A stretch of DNA of 64,000 nucleotides from Muribaculaceae bacterium (GCA_017548365.1 JAFZAC010000007.1:62001-126000); one strand, 5' to 3'; counted from the stretch's first letter, positions 52,391-61,646 are shown. Notes: generated from the sequence alone by a model not told the origin. Translations and numbers: made by a program.

Positions 52391-53838
52391 TGCTTTTTCT
52401 CCTCTATGTTTTTAATCCCATCGCGACACAGACACACACGATAGCGTTTATATTCACTTATTCCTTCATACTTGCACTGAATAATGAAATTAAGGTAGTA
52501 AGCCTTATCACCTTTAGTGAAATGGTTGGCCGCATCACCTTGGTTGACATATAGCGGAACAGTGGGGTTATCCATTTTGCGCATAAAACCGGCAAGATTG
52601 AAACGCACTATATTATTGATGCCGTTAATAGGATAAGCCGACAACTGGTCAACAGCCTTGCGCTTGAGGTGGACATACTTGCGGTACTGTATCACTTGTT
52701 CGTCAACACCACGGTTTACAACAAGCGGATTCTTGCGAGCACGTTTCTCGTTTACATGGCGCGACACATCTTGCGGAGACACAAAGTCAAATCCTTCTTT
52801 AACTTTGCCTATCTTGCGAAGTCCCACTCTAATAGTTATCAGATAATCATAGAAACGACTACCAAGACCATGAGCAAAATAGTTACGTATCAAATCCTTA
52901 ATACGGTCCTTGAACATATAGCTGATTACCAACGCTATAAAAAACGGAAGAGTGAAGTTGCCATATGTCTGTTGGAAGGCAAACGACACCACCGTGGCAA
53001 AGACCATTGAGATACCAGCAGCCACACTAAAGGCTACCTGCTCAAGAAATGCTGTATTTCGGCGCTTGTGAGTGGGTAAATACAGATTGCTCTCGATATA
53101 TTTCTTGAGCTGGCTGGCGTGATAGACAAACTGACGGTTGTCATCGGCACTGTAGGGATCCACATCAAGGTAATTGTGGCTTTTGCGATACTTGTGCTCA
53201 CTGTCAAGAAGTTGGGTAAGCATCGACAGCAAAGGACTTCCTGTCACACTTGATGAACGTGGATTCAGCATCTTGACAATGCGACCTAAATGCTGCTCTA
53301 CTATATTGGAGATAAATTCATCACCAAAGTCGTAGAATGTTGAAACTTCCTTACCTTCATCATTCTCCAAGAGTATAGGCCTCAATGAGCGGTACATCGT
53401 TGTCACAGTCTTGGCGTGCTCCACCAGATCACATGACATGTCAAACTGAATATCTCGGTTTGTTTGATGAGCGATTTTCAGATATGCATCTCGCATACTG
53501 CTCTTGACGATAGAGGCATACATCTTAATCTCGGTCTCAAACTCCTTGTTTTCATTCACTGGATTCTCACATGCTTGTTTCATGCGAGTGAATGGAAGTG
53601 AATGTTCATCGGTTAACTCCCGTAACTCATAGCGAGGTGTGATGAGACGCAAGTAAGAAATAGTATCGCAATAAAAAGTGTCTTTACTATAAGTGTGCTT
53701 GTTAACATCAAGCCTTTCGGGAATAAAAATCCATGTATTCATGTAAAAGTCATCATAGGTCTTCCCGTCGTTAGGCAGAAAACCCACTTTGAACTCCAGC
53801 GTGTTACTGTCATGAATCTTTGGCTTGATATTAATCAT
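52387..53838 (-). CDS. Membrane protein of unknown function paired with a lipoprotein
   Basis: A 483-residue protein I do not recognise. Two adjacent transmembrane helices lie at about 264-288 and 293-309 (GISMVFATVVSFAF and NFTLPFFIALVISYMF), with a long soluble region before (1-260) and after (310-483). Charged, helix-rich stretches flank the membrane hairpin. No signal peptide is visible, so both ends are probably cytosolic. The downstream lipoprotein gene is coupled to it, which suggests an envelope-spanning assembly. The distribution of this pair would be worth checking. Confidence 0.7.
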   Translation of the reverse strand: MINIKPKIHDSNTLEFKVGFLPNDGKTYDDFYMNTWIFIPERLDVNKHTYSKDTFYCDTISYLRLITPRYELRELTDEHSLPFTRMKQACENPVNENKEFETEIKMYASIVKSSMRDAYLKIAHQTNRDIQFDMSCDLVEHAKTVTTMYRSLRPILLENDEGKEVSTFYDFGDEFISNIVEQHLGRIVKMLNPRSSSVTGSPLLSMLTQLLDSEHKYRKSHNYLDVDPYSADDNRQFVYHASQLKKYIESNLYLPTHKRRNTAFLEQVAFSVAAGISMVFATVVSFAFQQTYGNFTLPFFIALVISYMFKDRIKDLIRNYFAHGLGSRFYDYLITIRVGLRKIGKVKEGFDFVSPQDVSRHVNEKRARKNPLVVNRGVDEQVIQYRKYVHLKRKAVDQLSAYPINGINNIVRFNLAGFMRKMDNPTVPLYVNQGDAANHFTKGDKAYYLNFIIQCKYEGISEYKRYRVCLCRDGIKNIEEKKQ

Positions 53839-53913
53839 AGTTAGTTATAAGTTATAAGTAACAAGTATCAGTTATATGCAGGCGCAGCACACTTAACACT
53901 TAACATTTAACAC
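53839..53913. repeat. Short direct repeats in the intergenic gap
   Basis: Tandem runs of ttataag-like units (53842-53875) and of acttaaca/catttaaca units (53890-53919, entering the next gene's end). Similar cttaacactta strings occur near 50285. They are simple intergenic repeats of unknown role. Confidence 0.5.
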
Positions 53914-55641
53914 TTAAAAAAACACTCCATTGGTGTAACCGAACCAGCGAAGCACAGTATCGCCCCACAGTATTACCATTAGCCAGCTAATGAACATCAT
54001 CGTAATACCAAACTTGAAGGTGTCGCTGATGCTGTACTGGTTGGTCGTGTATAGCAATGCTGCAGGCTTGCTGTTGAATGGCAACACATACACATGACCA
54101 ACGAGCAATGCTACGGGGAATGCTAAGCTCATGATTGAGTAGCCATTACTCTGCGCTACCCCAATGGCAATAGGAACAAATATGAGTGTGAGCATCGTCT
54201 TCGACTCAAAAATAAGTGAGAACAACAGAATGCTCGCTGTGAGAATGAGATAGATTACCCAGAACGGGGTGCTAGCTCCAATACCAAGTGCACCAAAGAG
54301 TGCATTGATCATTGTACCTGGCAAGCCAGTCGCTTCAAGGCCGGCTCCTAAGGTATAAGCACCAGCCGAGAAGAGCAATAGATGCCAAGGGATATCGACA
54401 TCGTTCCATTTCACAATGCCTATCTTGGGCAACAATGCCACAACAGCACCCATAAACGCTACCGCTGTTTGATTGATGCCATGCTGCTTGTCGGTAGCCC
54501 ACAAGAGGAGCACTACCAGGAAGATGGCTATGGCCTTATACTCCTGAGCGCTCATCTTACCCAGCTTGTGCAATTCATCGCGCAAGCGGTCGAGACCGCC
54601 TTCAATTTGAGGCTTATCTTCTCCTTTCTTAAGACGGAAGTAGATTTTTGAGCCCACAAACCAGCCAATGAGTATGAGAATCATATTCATTGGGAATGCG
54701 CATTTGAACCAGTCTTGATAACTAAAAGCGCCAATTCCTAATGCTCCAGCTATTAGCGAACCGGCAAGCAAGGTAGCACCCGAGCCAGTAAGGAACGAGT
54801 TGGCACCTAGGTTAATCTGGAAAAGGTTCTGTAGCACGAGGTTGCGACCAAAATTGTTACGATTTCCCTGCGACGCTCCATAGATTGCTGCCACAACCAT
54901 GAAAATGGGAAGCAGAATGGCGGCCTTGGCAGTAGTAGCCGAAATGAACGCTGAGAGCACAACATTGATGACGATAAAACTCAAGATAATGCCACTGGCG
55001 CTCTTTCCAAATTTGAGCACAAACCAAATGGCAAAGCGCTTTGCCACCTGGGTCTTGACAAGCATACTCGCCAAGATAAACGACAGGATATTGAGCCACA
55101 TTACGGGATGACCTAGTTGTGCATATGCTTCTTTATCACTCGTCACCCCAGTGAGCACAATCATCAGTATCACTATTAACGAAGTCAAATAGTTGGGGAT
55201 TGCCTCTGTAATCCACAAAATAATGGCGGCGACAAATATTGCAAGCATCGCATAGTTGATGCGCAAGAAATTGTTGTGAGTGTCGGCCTTGATCTTAGCC
55301 TGCTCTTTTTCTGTGAGTTCATGCTTTGTCTCCTTACCGCTGGCGTCAACCACAACAGCGAGCTTCTTCTCCGATTTCTTGTACATTTCGTCATAGCGCT
55401 TTATGGCTCCCTCGGCTAGTGCTGTAGTCTCCTTGTTGGTGTCGATATTGTTAATGAAAGAAATATCGGCAAACCAATAGATGAACACAAAAGCCAAGAT
55501 TGCCAATGGACCGCCTATGCGTTGTAATATCTTCTCAAAGCCCGATTTCTGCATCTTGGGCAGTTTCTCGAGCTTGTAATTGTTCATGTCGAGCGGGTCA
55601 AATTGAGTCGTTTTCCCGCTAGTGGTAACTTGTTCCGCCAT
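53914..55641 (-). CDS. DASS/SLC13-family anion transporter
   Basis: A 575-residue inner-membrane sodium or proton symporter for dicarboxylates or sulfate. Motifs: ITEAIPNYLTSLIVIL (about 143-158), SATTAKAAILLPIF (replacing the usual SNT form at the first sodium site), SAGAYTLGAGLEATGLPG and the C-terminal LPFNSKPAALLYTTN. About 11-13 transmembrane helices. A hydrophilic insertion of roughly 75 residues (about 65-130) between the first helices is longer than in standard members. Likely substrates are succinate, fumarate, malate or sulfate. No linked enzyme tells which. Confidence 0.87.
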   Translation of the reverse strand: MAEQVTTSGKTTQFDPLDMNNYKLEKLPKMQKSGFEKILQRIGGPLAILAFVFIYWFADISFINNIDTNKETTALAEGAIKRYDEMYKKSEKKLAVVVDASGKETKHELTEKEQAKIKADTHNNFLRINYAMLAIFVAAIILWITEAIPNYLTSLIVILMIVLTGVTSDKEAYAQLGHPVMWLNILSFILASMLVKTQVAKRFAIWFVLKFGKSASGIILSFIVINVVLSAFISATTAKAAILLPIFMVVAAIYGASQGNRNNFGRNLVLQNLFQINLGANSFLTGSGATLLAGSLIAGALGIGAFSYQDWFKCAFPMNMILILIGWFVGSKIYFRLKKGEDKPQIEGGLDRLRDELHKLGKMSAQEYKAIAIFLVVLLLWATDKQHGINQTAVAFMGAVVALLPKIGIVKWNDVDIPWHLLLFSAGAYTLGAGLEATGLPGTMINALFGALGIGASTPFWVIYLILTASILLFSLIFESKTMLTLIFVPIAIGVAQSNGYSIMSLAFPVALLVGHVYVLPFNSKPAALLYTTNQYSISDTFKFGITMMFISWLMVILWGDTVLRWFGYTNGVFF

Positions 55642-55664
55642 ATTATCTTAATCCTTGGATAAAT

Positions 55665-55784
55665 GAAGGAGGTGTGCCTTAAGGCTCTAAAAGGTAATAA
55701 TATATAAATAAAAGTGCATGTAGGGTTGTGTTTACTGTGTGGAGAGAATTATCTCAATAACGCCGCCCTAGGCACCCCTCCTTG
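55665..55784. repeat. Long-range inverted repeat upstream of the DASS gene
   Basis: AAGGAGGTGTGCCT (55667-55680) and AGGCACCCCTCCTT (55770-55783) are inverted copies with 13 of 14 matches, about 90 bases apart. The right arm shares GGCAC-CCTC with the palindrome at 17613-17622, so both may belong to one dispersed repeat family. The enclosed sequence is A/T-rich and non-coding. Confidence 0.5.
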
Positions 55785-55847
55785 CGATTGTGTTTGGTGG
55801 TCTCAAATATTAAAAATCTGATATGTGACCACTAATTTGATAATAGA

Positions 55848-56318
55848 TTATTTCCAGTTTTTATAAGGGTTCTTCATGAGCATGGAGTTGTAATACTTGG
55901 GGTCGCCAGTAACCTCCTCGCCAAGCCAGACAGGGCGGTCAAAGGCGGCGTCCTCGCTAGGAAGCTCCACCTCGGCAACAGTTAAGCCCTCATTATCGCC
56001 GTAGAACTCGTCAACCTCAAAGGTGCGCTCGCCGGCTTTTACCAGATAGCGGGTCTTGTCGATTACGCCAGGTTCGCAAATCTTTAGTAAGTCCATTACC
56101 TCCTCGGCAGGAATCTCTTTCTCCCACTCAAAGCGGCTAGCACCACTCTCATTGCCAATACCCTTGACTGTGATGAAACCCTTCTCGCCTTTTACACGCA
56201 CGCGAACGGTGCGCTCAGGTACCGAACTCAGATAACCCTGAGTAATGCGGGTTGCCTTGAAGGCCTCATCCTTAAAATCACCTTTTACCAGGAATTTTCT
56301 TTCTATCTCTTGTGCCAT
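55848..56318 (-). CDS. CYTH-domain protein (triphosphate-tunnel family)
   Basis: A 156-residue protein with the hallmark ExExK motif (EIERKFLV) at residues 4-8 and the ordered basic/acidic strands RTVRVRVKGEKGFITVK, RFEWEKEIP, KTRYLV, FEVDEFYG, LTVAEVELPSE. This matches class IV-like CYTH enzymes that hydrolyse inorganic triphosphate or act on triphosphates. The closing LGEEVTGDPKYYNSMLM is normal. It lies nine bases after a gene whose C-terminus resembles the same fold. Confidence 0.92.
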   Translation of the reverse strand: MAQEIERKFLVKGDFKDEAFKATRITQGYLSSVPERTVRVRVKGEKGFITVKGIGNESGASRFEWEKEIPAEEVMDLLKICEPGVIDKTRYLVKAGERTFEVDEFYGDNEGLTVAEVELPSEDAAFDRPVWLGEEVTGDPKYYNSMLMKNPYKNWK

Positions 56319-56327
56319 AATTCTAAA

Positions 56328-56972
56328 TCAGTTTGCTAAGGGTTTGTTAATCATACCTATCACGCGCTTGATTGCTTGCAGGTAGTTGATGTTCTCAATG
56401 CCCTCAAGACCAACATCGGCAATGGTCTTCTTGATGTCCTCAATCTCGGTGCTCTCGCTATTGATGGTGCGAACCATAGCGCCGTTGATGTAAACCTCAC
56501 CGGTCTCGCAGATGGTGTCGTTAACCATGTAACCATAGCGGGCCTTCTCTACCTTAACGGCCTGAAGGTCGGGATGCTCGTCAATCATCTGGAGGAACTC
56601 CTCAAGGGTGTATTGGTCCTTGGTGAGCTCGGGCATGCCCTCTACCTTGAATGCTGGGAATACTTCTTCTTTGAGAACTTGTGCTGAGATAGGGAACTCG
56701 CCCTTCATCAAGGGATTCCACTGCTCAAGACCATCAACCTCTTGTACGAAGGTCTTGATGTCCATCTTGCCGTCGCGTATCTTGGTGTTGTTTACGTCAT
56801 TGGTGCGGCTCACGATATAAGTCTCGGTGCTGTGACGTTCCCACACTTTCTCGGGAACGGGAGCACTGAGGCGTGCCATGCGCTTGGCGGGCTCGCAGAA
56901 GCAGCGGCCGAAGCTACGGAACTCAAAACGTGGTTTAGAAATTTCGCCAATCTTTAATTCTTCTTTTGCCAT
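56328..56972 (-). CDS. Unknown protein, diverged CYTH-like fold
   Basis: A 214-residue soluble protein that I cannot assign to a named family. Its C-terminal part (KVEKARYGYMVNDTICETG, then VYINGAMVRTINSESTE) has the alternating strands and the Arg-Tyr-x-Tyr and Glu positions that CYTH domains have after their ExExK motif; the latter (QNDINNTK-like region here SRTNDVNNTKIRDGKMDIKT) is not conserved. It ends NYLQAIKRVIGMINKPLAN. It lies nine bases before the CYTH gene in the same direction, so the pair may act together. The fold assignment is inference. Confidence 0.6.
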   Translation of the reverse strand: MAKEELKIGEISKPRFEFRSFGRCFCEPAKRMARLSAPVPEKVWERHSTETYIVSRTNDVNNTKIRDGKMDIKTFVQEVDGLEQWNPLMKGEFPISAQVLKEEVFPAFKVEGMPELTKDQYTLEEFLQMIDEHPDLQAVKVEKARYGYMVNDTICETGEVYINGAMVRTINSESTEIEDIKKTIADVGLEGIENINYLQAIKRVIGMINKPLAN

Positions 56973-57024
56973 TTTATTATAGGATTTTTTAGATTAGGAT
57001 TACTTTTTGCTTGTTTTTGAAAAA

Positions 57025-57056
57025 GTTGGCAGGCAGTGCTTCGACAGCCTGCCAAC
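57025..57056 (-). terminator. Strong terminator of the DUF47-LuxR-porin operon
   Basis: On the minus strand GTTGGCAGGC and GCCTGCCAAC form a perfect 10-bp stem with a 12-nt loop, followed directly by TTTTT. It lies 25 bases after the lamin-tail gene stop. Confidence 0.9.
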
Positions 57057-57081
57057 TCACGAGAAGTTTTATAGATTGTGT

Positions 57082-57966
57082 TTACTGTACTATAGTGAGA
57101 TCTTCAGCACCAGTGTCAGGGTTCTTGGTGCCCAGAGACTTATCGGCGATCATGAACTGGCCGGTACCGTTAGGACAGCGGCTCCAAGTCTTCTTGTTCT
57201 CGGTGTATGGCAACCCGTTGTACGATGGTCCGTTACCCCAGCCTTCATCGCCCTTAATGCCACGCTGGAACTTAGTTACGAGGTTACCGTTGGGGTCATA
57301 AACCTCCATGAGAACATTTTTCTTAGCCGAGAGACCTTTAGTCATAGGACGAGGATTAGGACCACTGCCACCTTCGCCAAGGACGTTCTTGGCACCAACA
57401 ATGCAGAAATAGCCATGACCCATGATGACTTCTCCGTCTTCACCAACCCAAACGTTATCTGCTTCGTCCTTGCGGATCACCACATCTTTGAGCTTGATGG
57501 GATCGTCGCCATTGTTGTAGAGCTCAAGATATTTCTCTTTGTCTTCACCAGCACCATATACCTCGTTGATGACAAGCTTAGTGTAGTCGCTTGGCTTGTC
57601 GCCAACTGTATAGTCTTTCTCAACGGTTGATGTGTAACCAGCCTCGTTGGTGATGATTACTGAATAACTCACCTTGTCACCGTCTTCCTGCGCAGGAATG
57701 GTGGCGGTAAAGGTGTTGCCATTACCAGCCATATTAATCTCTTCAATAAAATCATCATTGACTGAATAACGCAGAACAGCCTTAGTCACAGACAGTAAGC
57801 CAGATACCTTGGCGGTCACAACCACGTCGTCAAACGAGGTTGGAGCATCGGGGTTAATTGATACAGCCTCTATGGTGTTAGGACCCTCATATACTTTATC
57901 TTCAACGCATGATGACATCGCAAGTGTAGCGATAATGAGCGTGAATGCTATTTTTATAGTTTTCAT
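57082..57966 (-). CDS. Lamin-tail-domain lipoprotein
   Basis: A 294-residue lipoprotein with lipobox LAMSSC (Cys20). Residues 30-120 form an Ig-like region (EAVSINPDAPTSFDDVVVTA). A lamin tail domain follows at about 130-285 (LVINEVYGAGEDKEKYLELYN, DPIKLKDVVIRKD, GHGYFCIVGAKN, TWSRCPNGTGQF). In bacteria LTD modules are often on secreted nucleases or phosphatases and are thought to bind nucleic acid or other partners. Here it stands alone. It is last in an operon with an OprO/P porin, so it may help capture a phosphate source at the surface. This last point is inference. Confidence 0.85.
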   Translation of the reverse strand: MKTIKIAFTLIIATLAMSSCVEDKVYEGPNTIEAVSINPDAPTSFDDVVVTAKVSGLLSVTKAVLRYSVNDDFIEEINMAGNGNTFTATIPAQEDGDKVSYSVIITNEAGYTSTVEKDYTVGDKPSDYTKLVINEVYGAGEDKEKYLELYNNGDDPIKLKDVVIRKDEADNVWVGEDGEVIMGHGYFCIVGAKNVLGEGGSGPNPRPMTKGLSAKKNVLMEVYDPNGNLVTKFQRGIKGDEGWGNGPSYNGLPYTENKKTWSRCPNGTGQFMIADKSLGTKNPDTGAEDLTIVQ

Positions 57967-57999
57967 TGTCTTTTTATCTTTAAAGAGTTAAACAATATA

Positions 58000-59364
58000 T
58001 TAGAAGTTAACCTCTAAACGAAGGCCCAGCATATGGTAGTTAACACCGCCTTTGCCTTTGGCTTCGGTAACCTTGGTATAGTCGGCAGTTGGCTTGCCAT
58101 CGGCATCGTGGCCAACAAGGAGTTTGCCCTTGCCATTGGCATAGCGGTCGTTGTTAGAGTACTGATAGTTGAGAACAATCTTAACGCTATTGTTAATCCA
58201 GTAGTTCAAACCTAGTGTAAAATTCTCACCGGCACCACCATACACGTCCTTGTTGTTGAGAGTAAGATAGTCGTAACGAGCTGCAAGCTCAATATCACCC
58301 CACTTGCGGCCACGTGAGGGCTGAGTAAACTCGCCCTCGGCTGTGTTGAAGCGCTGCTTACCACCAAAGAGTAAGCAAGAAGCGTGAACATACCAACCTC
58401 CAAAGTTATAGGTGTTCTTTGCGGCATCTACACTGTTGCGAATCCATTCACTCTGGATGCGGGCGGGTCCATAGTAGGCAGCACCCTCAAGACCATAGAG
58501 AAGAGTGTGGTCTACGTCTTTGATTACATCAGTGTCAAGATATTTCTTGCGATTGATGCTTGTGGCATTACGAGTACTGAAACGCTCGCCACCCCACTCA
58601 CCGGTAGCAACGTCAGTTTTAGGAGTGCGGTAAGAAATCTTACCTCCCAGATAAACACCCCAGCTGCGGTCTTGGGCGTAGGGCATCCAACCAACCTTAC
58701 CAGTGAACGAATAACCCTGGTTGCGGCCAAAATCCTTGTTGTTGTCCTGAACATAGGTCAACTCTTCCTCGCCAGCAACAGTCTGGAAAAACACACCACC
58801 AGTGGCGCGGAAGTGGTCGAGCAGATAAGAAATCTGCAAACCAATGTGACGTGAAGGAACAAGAGCTTTACAAACCATTGGACGCTCCATGAAGGTTAAA
58901 TAGCGAGACGAAGTTGTCTGCTCCATAGAGAAGTCTTCTTTGAAGTTACCAGCCTTGATTGATACATTTTTGATGCCATCAAACTGCACGATAGCGTCCT
59001 TTAATTCAAACTTACCATCAGCAAAGTCTACGTCTACCTCGCCATACCAGTTGTGTGGAAGACGAGCCTTAACGGCAAAACGTGCACGACGAATAGAGGC
59101 ATTATTGCCAATAGGGTTATAATCATCGTTATTGCCAAAGAACATGGCGCCATCTACTTGTACGCGGTTGTCAAACCACAGGCGATATTCCTTGTTTTTC
59201 GACTCGAACGTGAGGATGTTGTTACGCTGCTCCGAAATCAGCTCTTCACGGTCGACTTTCACGCCATACTGATTATAAGTGGCGTCCTCGTCAGATTCTT
59301 GTGCCCAAACACTGCCCCAAGCGGAGAGTGCCAGCACAAAGGATAGGGTTAATAATTTTTTCAT
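58000..59364 (-). CDS. Phosphate-selective porin (OprO/OprP family)
   Basis: A 454-residue outer-membrane beta-barrel. The frame opens at 59376, but ATG 59364 begins the signal peptide MKKLLTLSFVLALSAWGSVWAQ. The RRARFAVKARLPHNWYGEVDVDFADG stretch (quoted in part: RARFAVKARLPHNWYGEV) and IKAGNFKEDFSMEQTTSSRYLTFMERP are typical of the OprO/P family. The C-terminus ends in aromatic NF. In Pseudomonas this family takes up phosphate or polyphosphate; relatives in Bacteroidota are usually annotated from homology alone. It lies 33 bases before the lamin-tail gene. Confidence 0.87.
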   Translation of the reverse strand: MKKLLTLSFVLALSAWGSVWAQESDEDATYNQYGVKVDREELISEQRNNILTFESKNKEYRLWFDNRVQVDGAMFFGNNDDYNPIGNNASIRRARFAVKARLPHNWYGEVDVDFADGKFELKDAIVQFDGIKNVSIKAGNFKEDFSMEQTTSSRYLTFMERPMVCKALVPSRHIGLQISYLLDHFRATGGVFFQTVAGEEELTYVQDNNKDFGRNQGYSFTGKVGWMPYAQDRSWGVYLGGKISYRTPKTDVATGEWGGERFSTRNATSINRKKYLDTDVIKDVDHTLLYGLEGAAYYGPARIQSEWIRNSVDAAKNTYNFGGWYVHASCLLFGGKQRFNTAEGEFTQPSRGRKWGDIELAARYDYLTLNNKDVYGGAGENFTLGLNYWINNSVKIVLNYQYSNNDRYANGKGKLLVGHDADGKPTADYTKVTEAKGKGGVNYHMLGLRLEVNF

Positions 59365-59405
59365 TGTAAAAAACATTTAGTTAATAAAAATAGGTATATA
59401 CTGTA

Positions 59406-60974
59406 TTATATCATTTGTAGATATTCTACGATGTTGGTACTGCGGTCTAGCTTTAGCTTGCGGCGGAAACGGTAACGGCTCACCTCAACGCTCTTGGGCT
59501 CAACGTTAAGCATGCCCGATATGTCTTTGCTGGAGAAACCCAGACGTAACATGATGGCCAGGCGTTTCTCCTTCTCCGACAAGTTGGGACAACGCATGAG
59601 CAAGCGGCTCACGAAATTCTTGTGAAGGTCTTCTACTTGTGTGTAGAATTGGTCCATTTCACCTGTGAGCCGCATGTTCTCGTTGAGTTTTTGCGCTGTT
59701 TCACGCAGTTTTTGGCGCAACAAGACTACATCATTCTCATTTGATAGTTCATTGAGGCTATTGCTCAAGTCTTCGAGATACTGACGTTGCTGCTTAATAT
59801 ATAATGAAAGGTTTACTAGCTCTTTGTGCTTGATGTCGATTTCGTTGGTCATCACATTAAATTGTGAAGTAACAGCTGCAACATCAAGGCGGTTTCGCTC
59901 GTCGCCTGCCTCAGTACTGTGTGTAAGCTCGTCATCAAGAGCTTTCTTTGTCAAGTTATGCTTTCTCCACTGCTTGGAATACAGCATTATAAGTAAGCAG
60001 GTGATAATCACAAAAACGGTGACAATCGACATGAGAATAGAGTTTATCACTATTCTCATCATAACCATCGCCAGCATGAAAGCAATGAATGGGGTTGCGA
60101 TGGTGATGCTTGTCAAGTTAATGAGGCTACGTTGGCGCGAGACTTTCGACATCTTGCTACATTCTCTAAGCTGGCTAGGCGACATTATCACTGGAACCAT
60201 GCCAAATAGCAGTGTTCCAGCAATGTTGCCCACAATCAGCACCGTGATGAGCGAGTAGAGCGATGGCAGCGCCCATCTCATAGGTTTTGCCATCGAATTC
60301 TCGTTGCGAAGTATGGCGGTCATGGGAATAACCATTGACACGCTAAGAATAGCGATTGATGTGACAATCAGCGACATAAAAGTGGCATCCATCTCGGCAA
60401 GGATTGAAGAAAGAAATGGAGCGGAGAAGAGTGCGAAATTAAGGGCAATTGTAAGTCCTCCCAAGATGATTCCGGCAAGTGCCAGTCGCTTCATGTTAAG
60501 ATTCTTAAGTAGTAGATGCTTGTCGGTATTAAAAATGACACGATTGATTACTCTCTCATAAAGAATGAAAAATAGCAGTCCCAATATTGGGGCGGCTATT
60601 ACCGACAACAAAGCTACTGTCAAAACTGGATGGAACTGCCATTTCTCGTGATAGGCAAGAGCTGTGACAGCACCCCAAAATGCTGTTATCACCGATGTGT
60701 ACTGATCGCCAGCTCTCACTATTGCTATAGCCATGACAATGGCACACATTATTATATAAGTTTCACTGATAGTGAATGATGAGCCGTTATATGAGACATC
60801 ACACATCAAAACAGCAAGAACAAAGGCTACAACAACAAGGAATTGAAGCATGCCAATGACACGTGTCGACATCAAATCGCGGATGTGGATACCCAAGAAA
60901 CTGACGCCAATTTCCCGGTATCCCAACCACGCTCCTATCATAAGGAGAAGCAATATCGACATTGTGATTTCCAT
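59406..60974 (-). CDS. Polytopic membrane protein with C-terminal LuxR-type HTH
   Basis: A 522-residue protein with about nine transmembrane helices in residues 1-335, a coiled-coil region (about 370-455) and a LuxR/GerE-type helix-turn-helix at about 465-518 (LSEKEKRLAIMLRLGFSSKD, ISGMLNVEPKSVEVSRYRFR). The membrane part has a segment (FWGAVTALAYHEKWQFHPV followed by APILGLLFFILYERVI) that recalls the second half of PiT phosphate permeases, though the key PiT motifs GANDxxN are not evident. The DUF47/PhoU-like gene upstream is the usual partner of PiT. A membrane phosphate-sensing transcription regulator is the hypothesis; a generic membrane-bound LuxR protein is the safe call. Confidence 0.75.
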   Translation of the reverse strand: MEITMSILLLLMIGAWLGYREIGVSFLGIHIRDLMSTRVIGMLQFLVVVAFVLAVLMCDVSYNGSSFTISETYIIMCAIVMAIAIVRAGDQYTSVITAFWGAVTALAYHEKWQFHPVLTVALLSVIAAPILGLLFFILYERVINRVIFNTDKHLLLKNLNMKRLALAGIILGGLTIALNFALFSAPFLSSILAEMDATFMSLIVTSIAILSVSMVIPMTAILRNENSMAKPMRWALPSLYSLITVLIVGNIAGTLLFGMVPVIMSPSQLRECSKMSKVSRQRSLINLTSITIATPFIAFMLAMVMMRIVINSILMSIVTVFVIITCLLIMLYSKQWRKHNLTKKALDDELTHSTEAGDERNRLDVAAVTSQFNVMTNEIDIKHKELVNLSLYIKQQRQYLEDLSNSLNELSNENDVVLLRQKLRETAQKLNENMRLTGEMDQFYTQVEDLHKNFVSRLLMRCPNLSEKEKRLAIMLRLGFSSKDISGMLNVEPKSVEVSRYRFRRKLKLDRSTNIVEYLQMI

Positions 60975-60998
60975 AGGATTAGATTTATGACTAACAGA

Positions 60999-61646
60999 TT
61001 AGTTGTTGTGTTTTAATACCATGATGGAGAGATGGTCTGCCACGCGTACCGACTCTTCGGCAAGTTCCTCGACGTGAAGGGTAAAATAACGCAAATGGAA
61101 CTTCTGACTTAGCTTGAAGTTGTCCATCTCGTGGAATACGCGCCGTTTGATGGATTGGGCCAACTTAGTCACCTCTTTCTCAAAGAAATATATGCGGTGT
61201 GTCTTCTCGCCCACAAAGCGTGGTGCCTTGAAATAGTCACGTGAAGCCTGAATAGTGCCTTCTACTGCCAGCCCTGTGACCTCCACAAGCTTAAGGAAAT
61301 CAACGTTAATTTCCGATGGGAAGAATGGAATCTCAATTTCATATTGCCACAAATTCTTGTGCAACAAGTTGATTATCATATCCAAGCGCTCAAGAAGCTG
61401 CATGATTTCAACGCGCTGGTCGGTAACGAGTGAGTAAGTGTACAGCTCGTTTTCTATAGTGCGGCGCAGGTCGGTAGTAGTATCGCGCAGCCTAGTAATA
61501 CTTTCCAGATTGTCGTCAAACTCATTCTTATTTCCCTCCAGATAATTTTTGATGCCACTCTTGTAGGTGAGCACACACTCGTCAAGCAAATCAAGGAAAC
61601 TGTCGAGATCACTTATGGTTTTATTTGTCTTTTTCAATCCAAACAT
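60999..61646 (-). CDS. DUF47/PhoU-like protein
   Basis: A 215-residue all-helical cytosolic protein. The frame extends further, but the ATG at 61646 (MFGLKKTNKTISDLD) fits family starts. PhoU-like repeats are seen in KNEFDDNLESITRLRDTTTDLRRTIENEL and in the C-terminal MDNFKLSQKFHLRYFTLHVEELAEES region (quoted here in parts below 20: FDDNLESITRLRDTTTDL, LSQKFHLRYFTLHVEEL). DUF47 proteins usually accompany PiT phosphate transporters and may regulate them. Here the following gene, 24 bases on, is a membrane LuxR-type protein. First gene of the operon, with a consensus promoter. Confidence 0.85.
   Translation of the reverse strand: MFGLKKTNKTISDLDSFLDLLDECVLTYKSGIKNYLEGNKNEFDDNLESITRLRDTTTDLRRTIENELYTYSLVTDQRVEIMQLLERLDMIINLLHKNLWQYEIEIPFFPSEINVDFLKLVEVTGLAVEGTIQASRDYFKAPRFVGEKTHRIYFFEKEVTKLAQSIKRRVFHEMDNFKLSQKFHLRYFTLHVEELAEESVRVADHLSIMVLKHNN

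Noticed and set aside
55665..55784. A transposon delimited by terminal inverted repeats
   Set aside because: The enclosed 90 bases hold no gene and no clear target duplication; only an inverted repeat can be stated.
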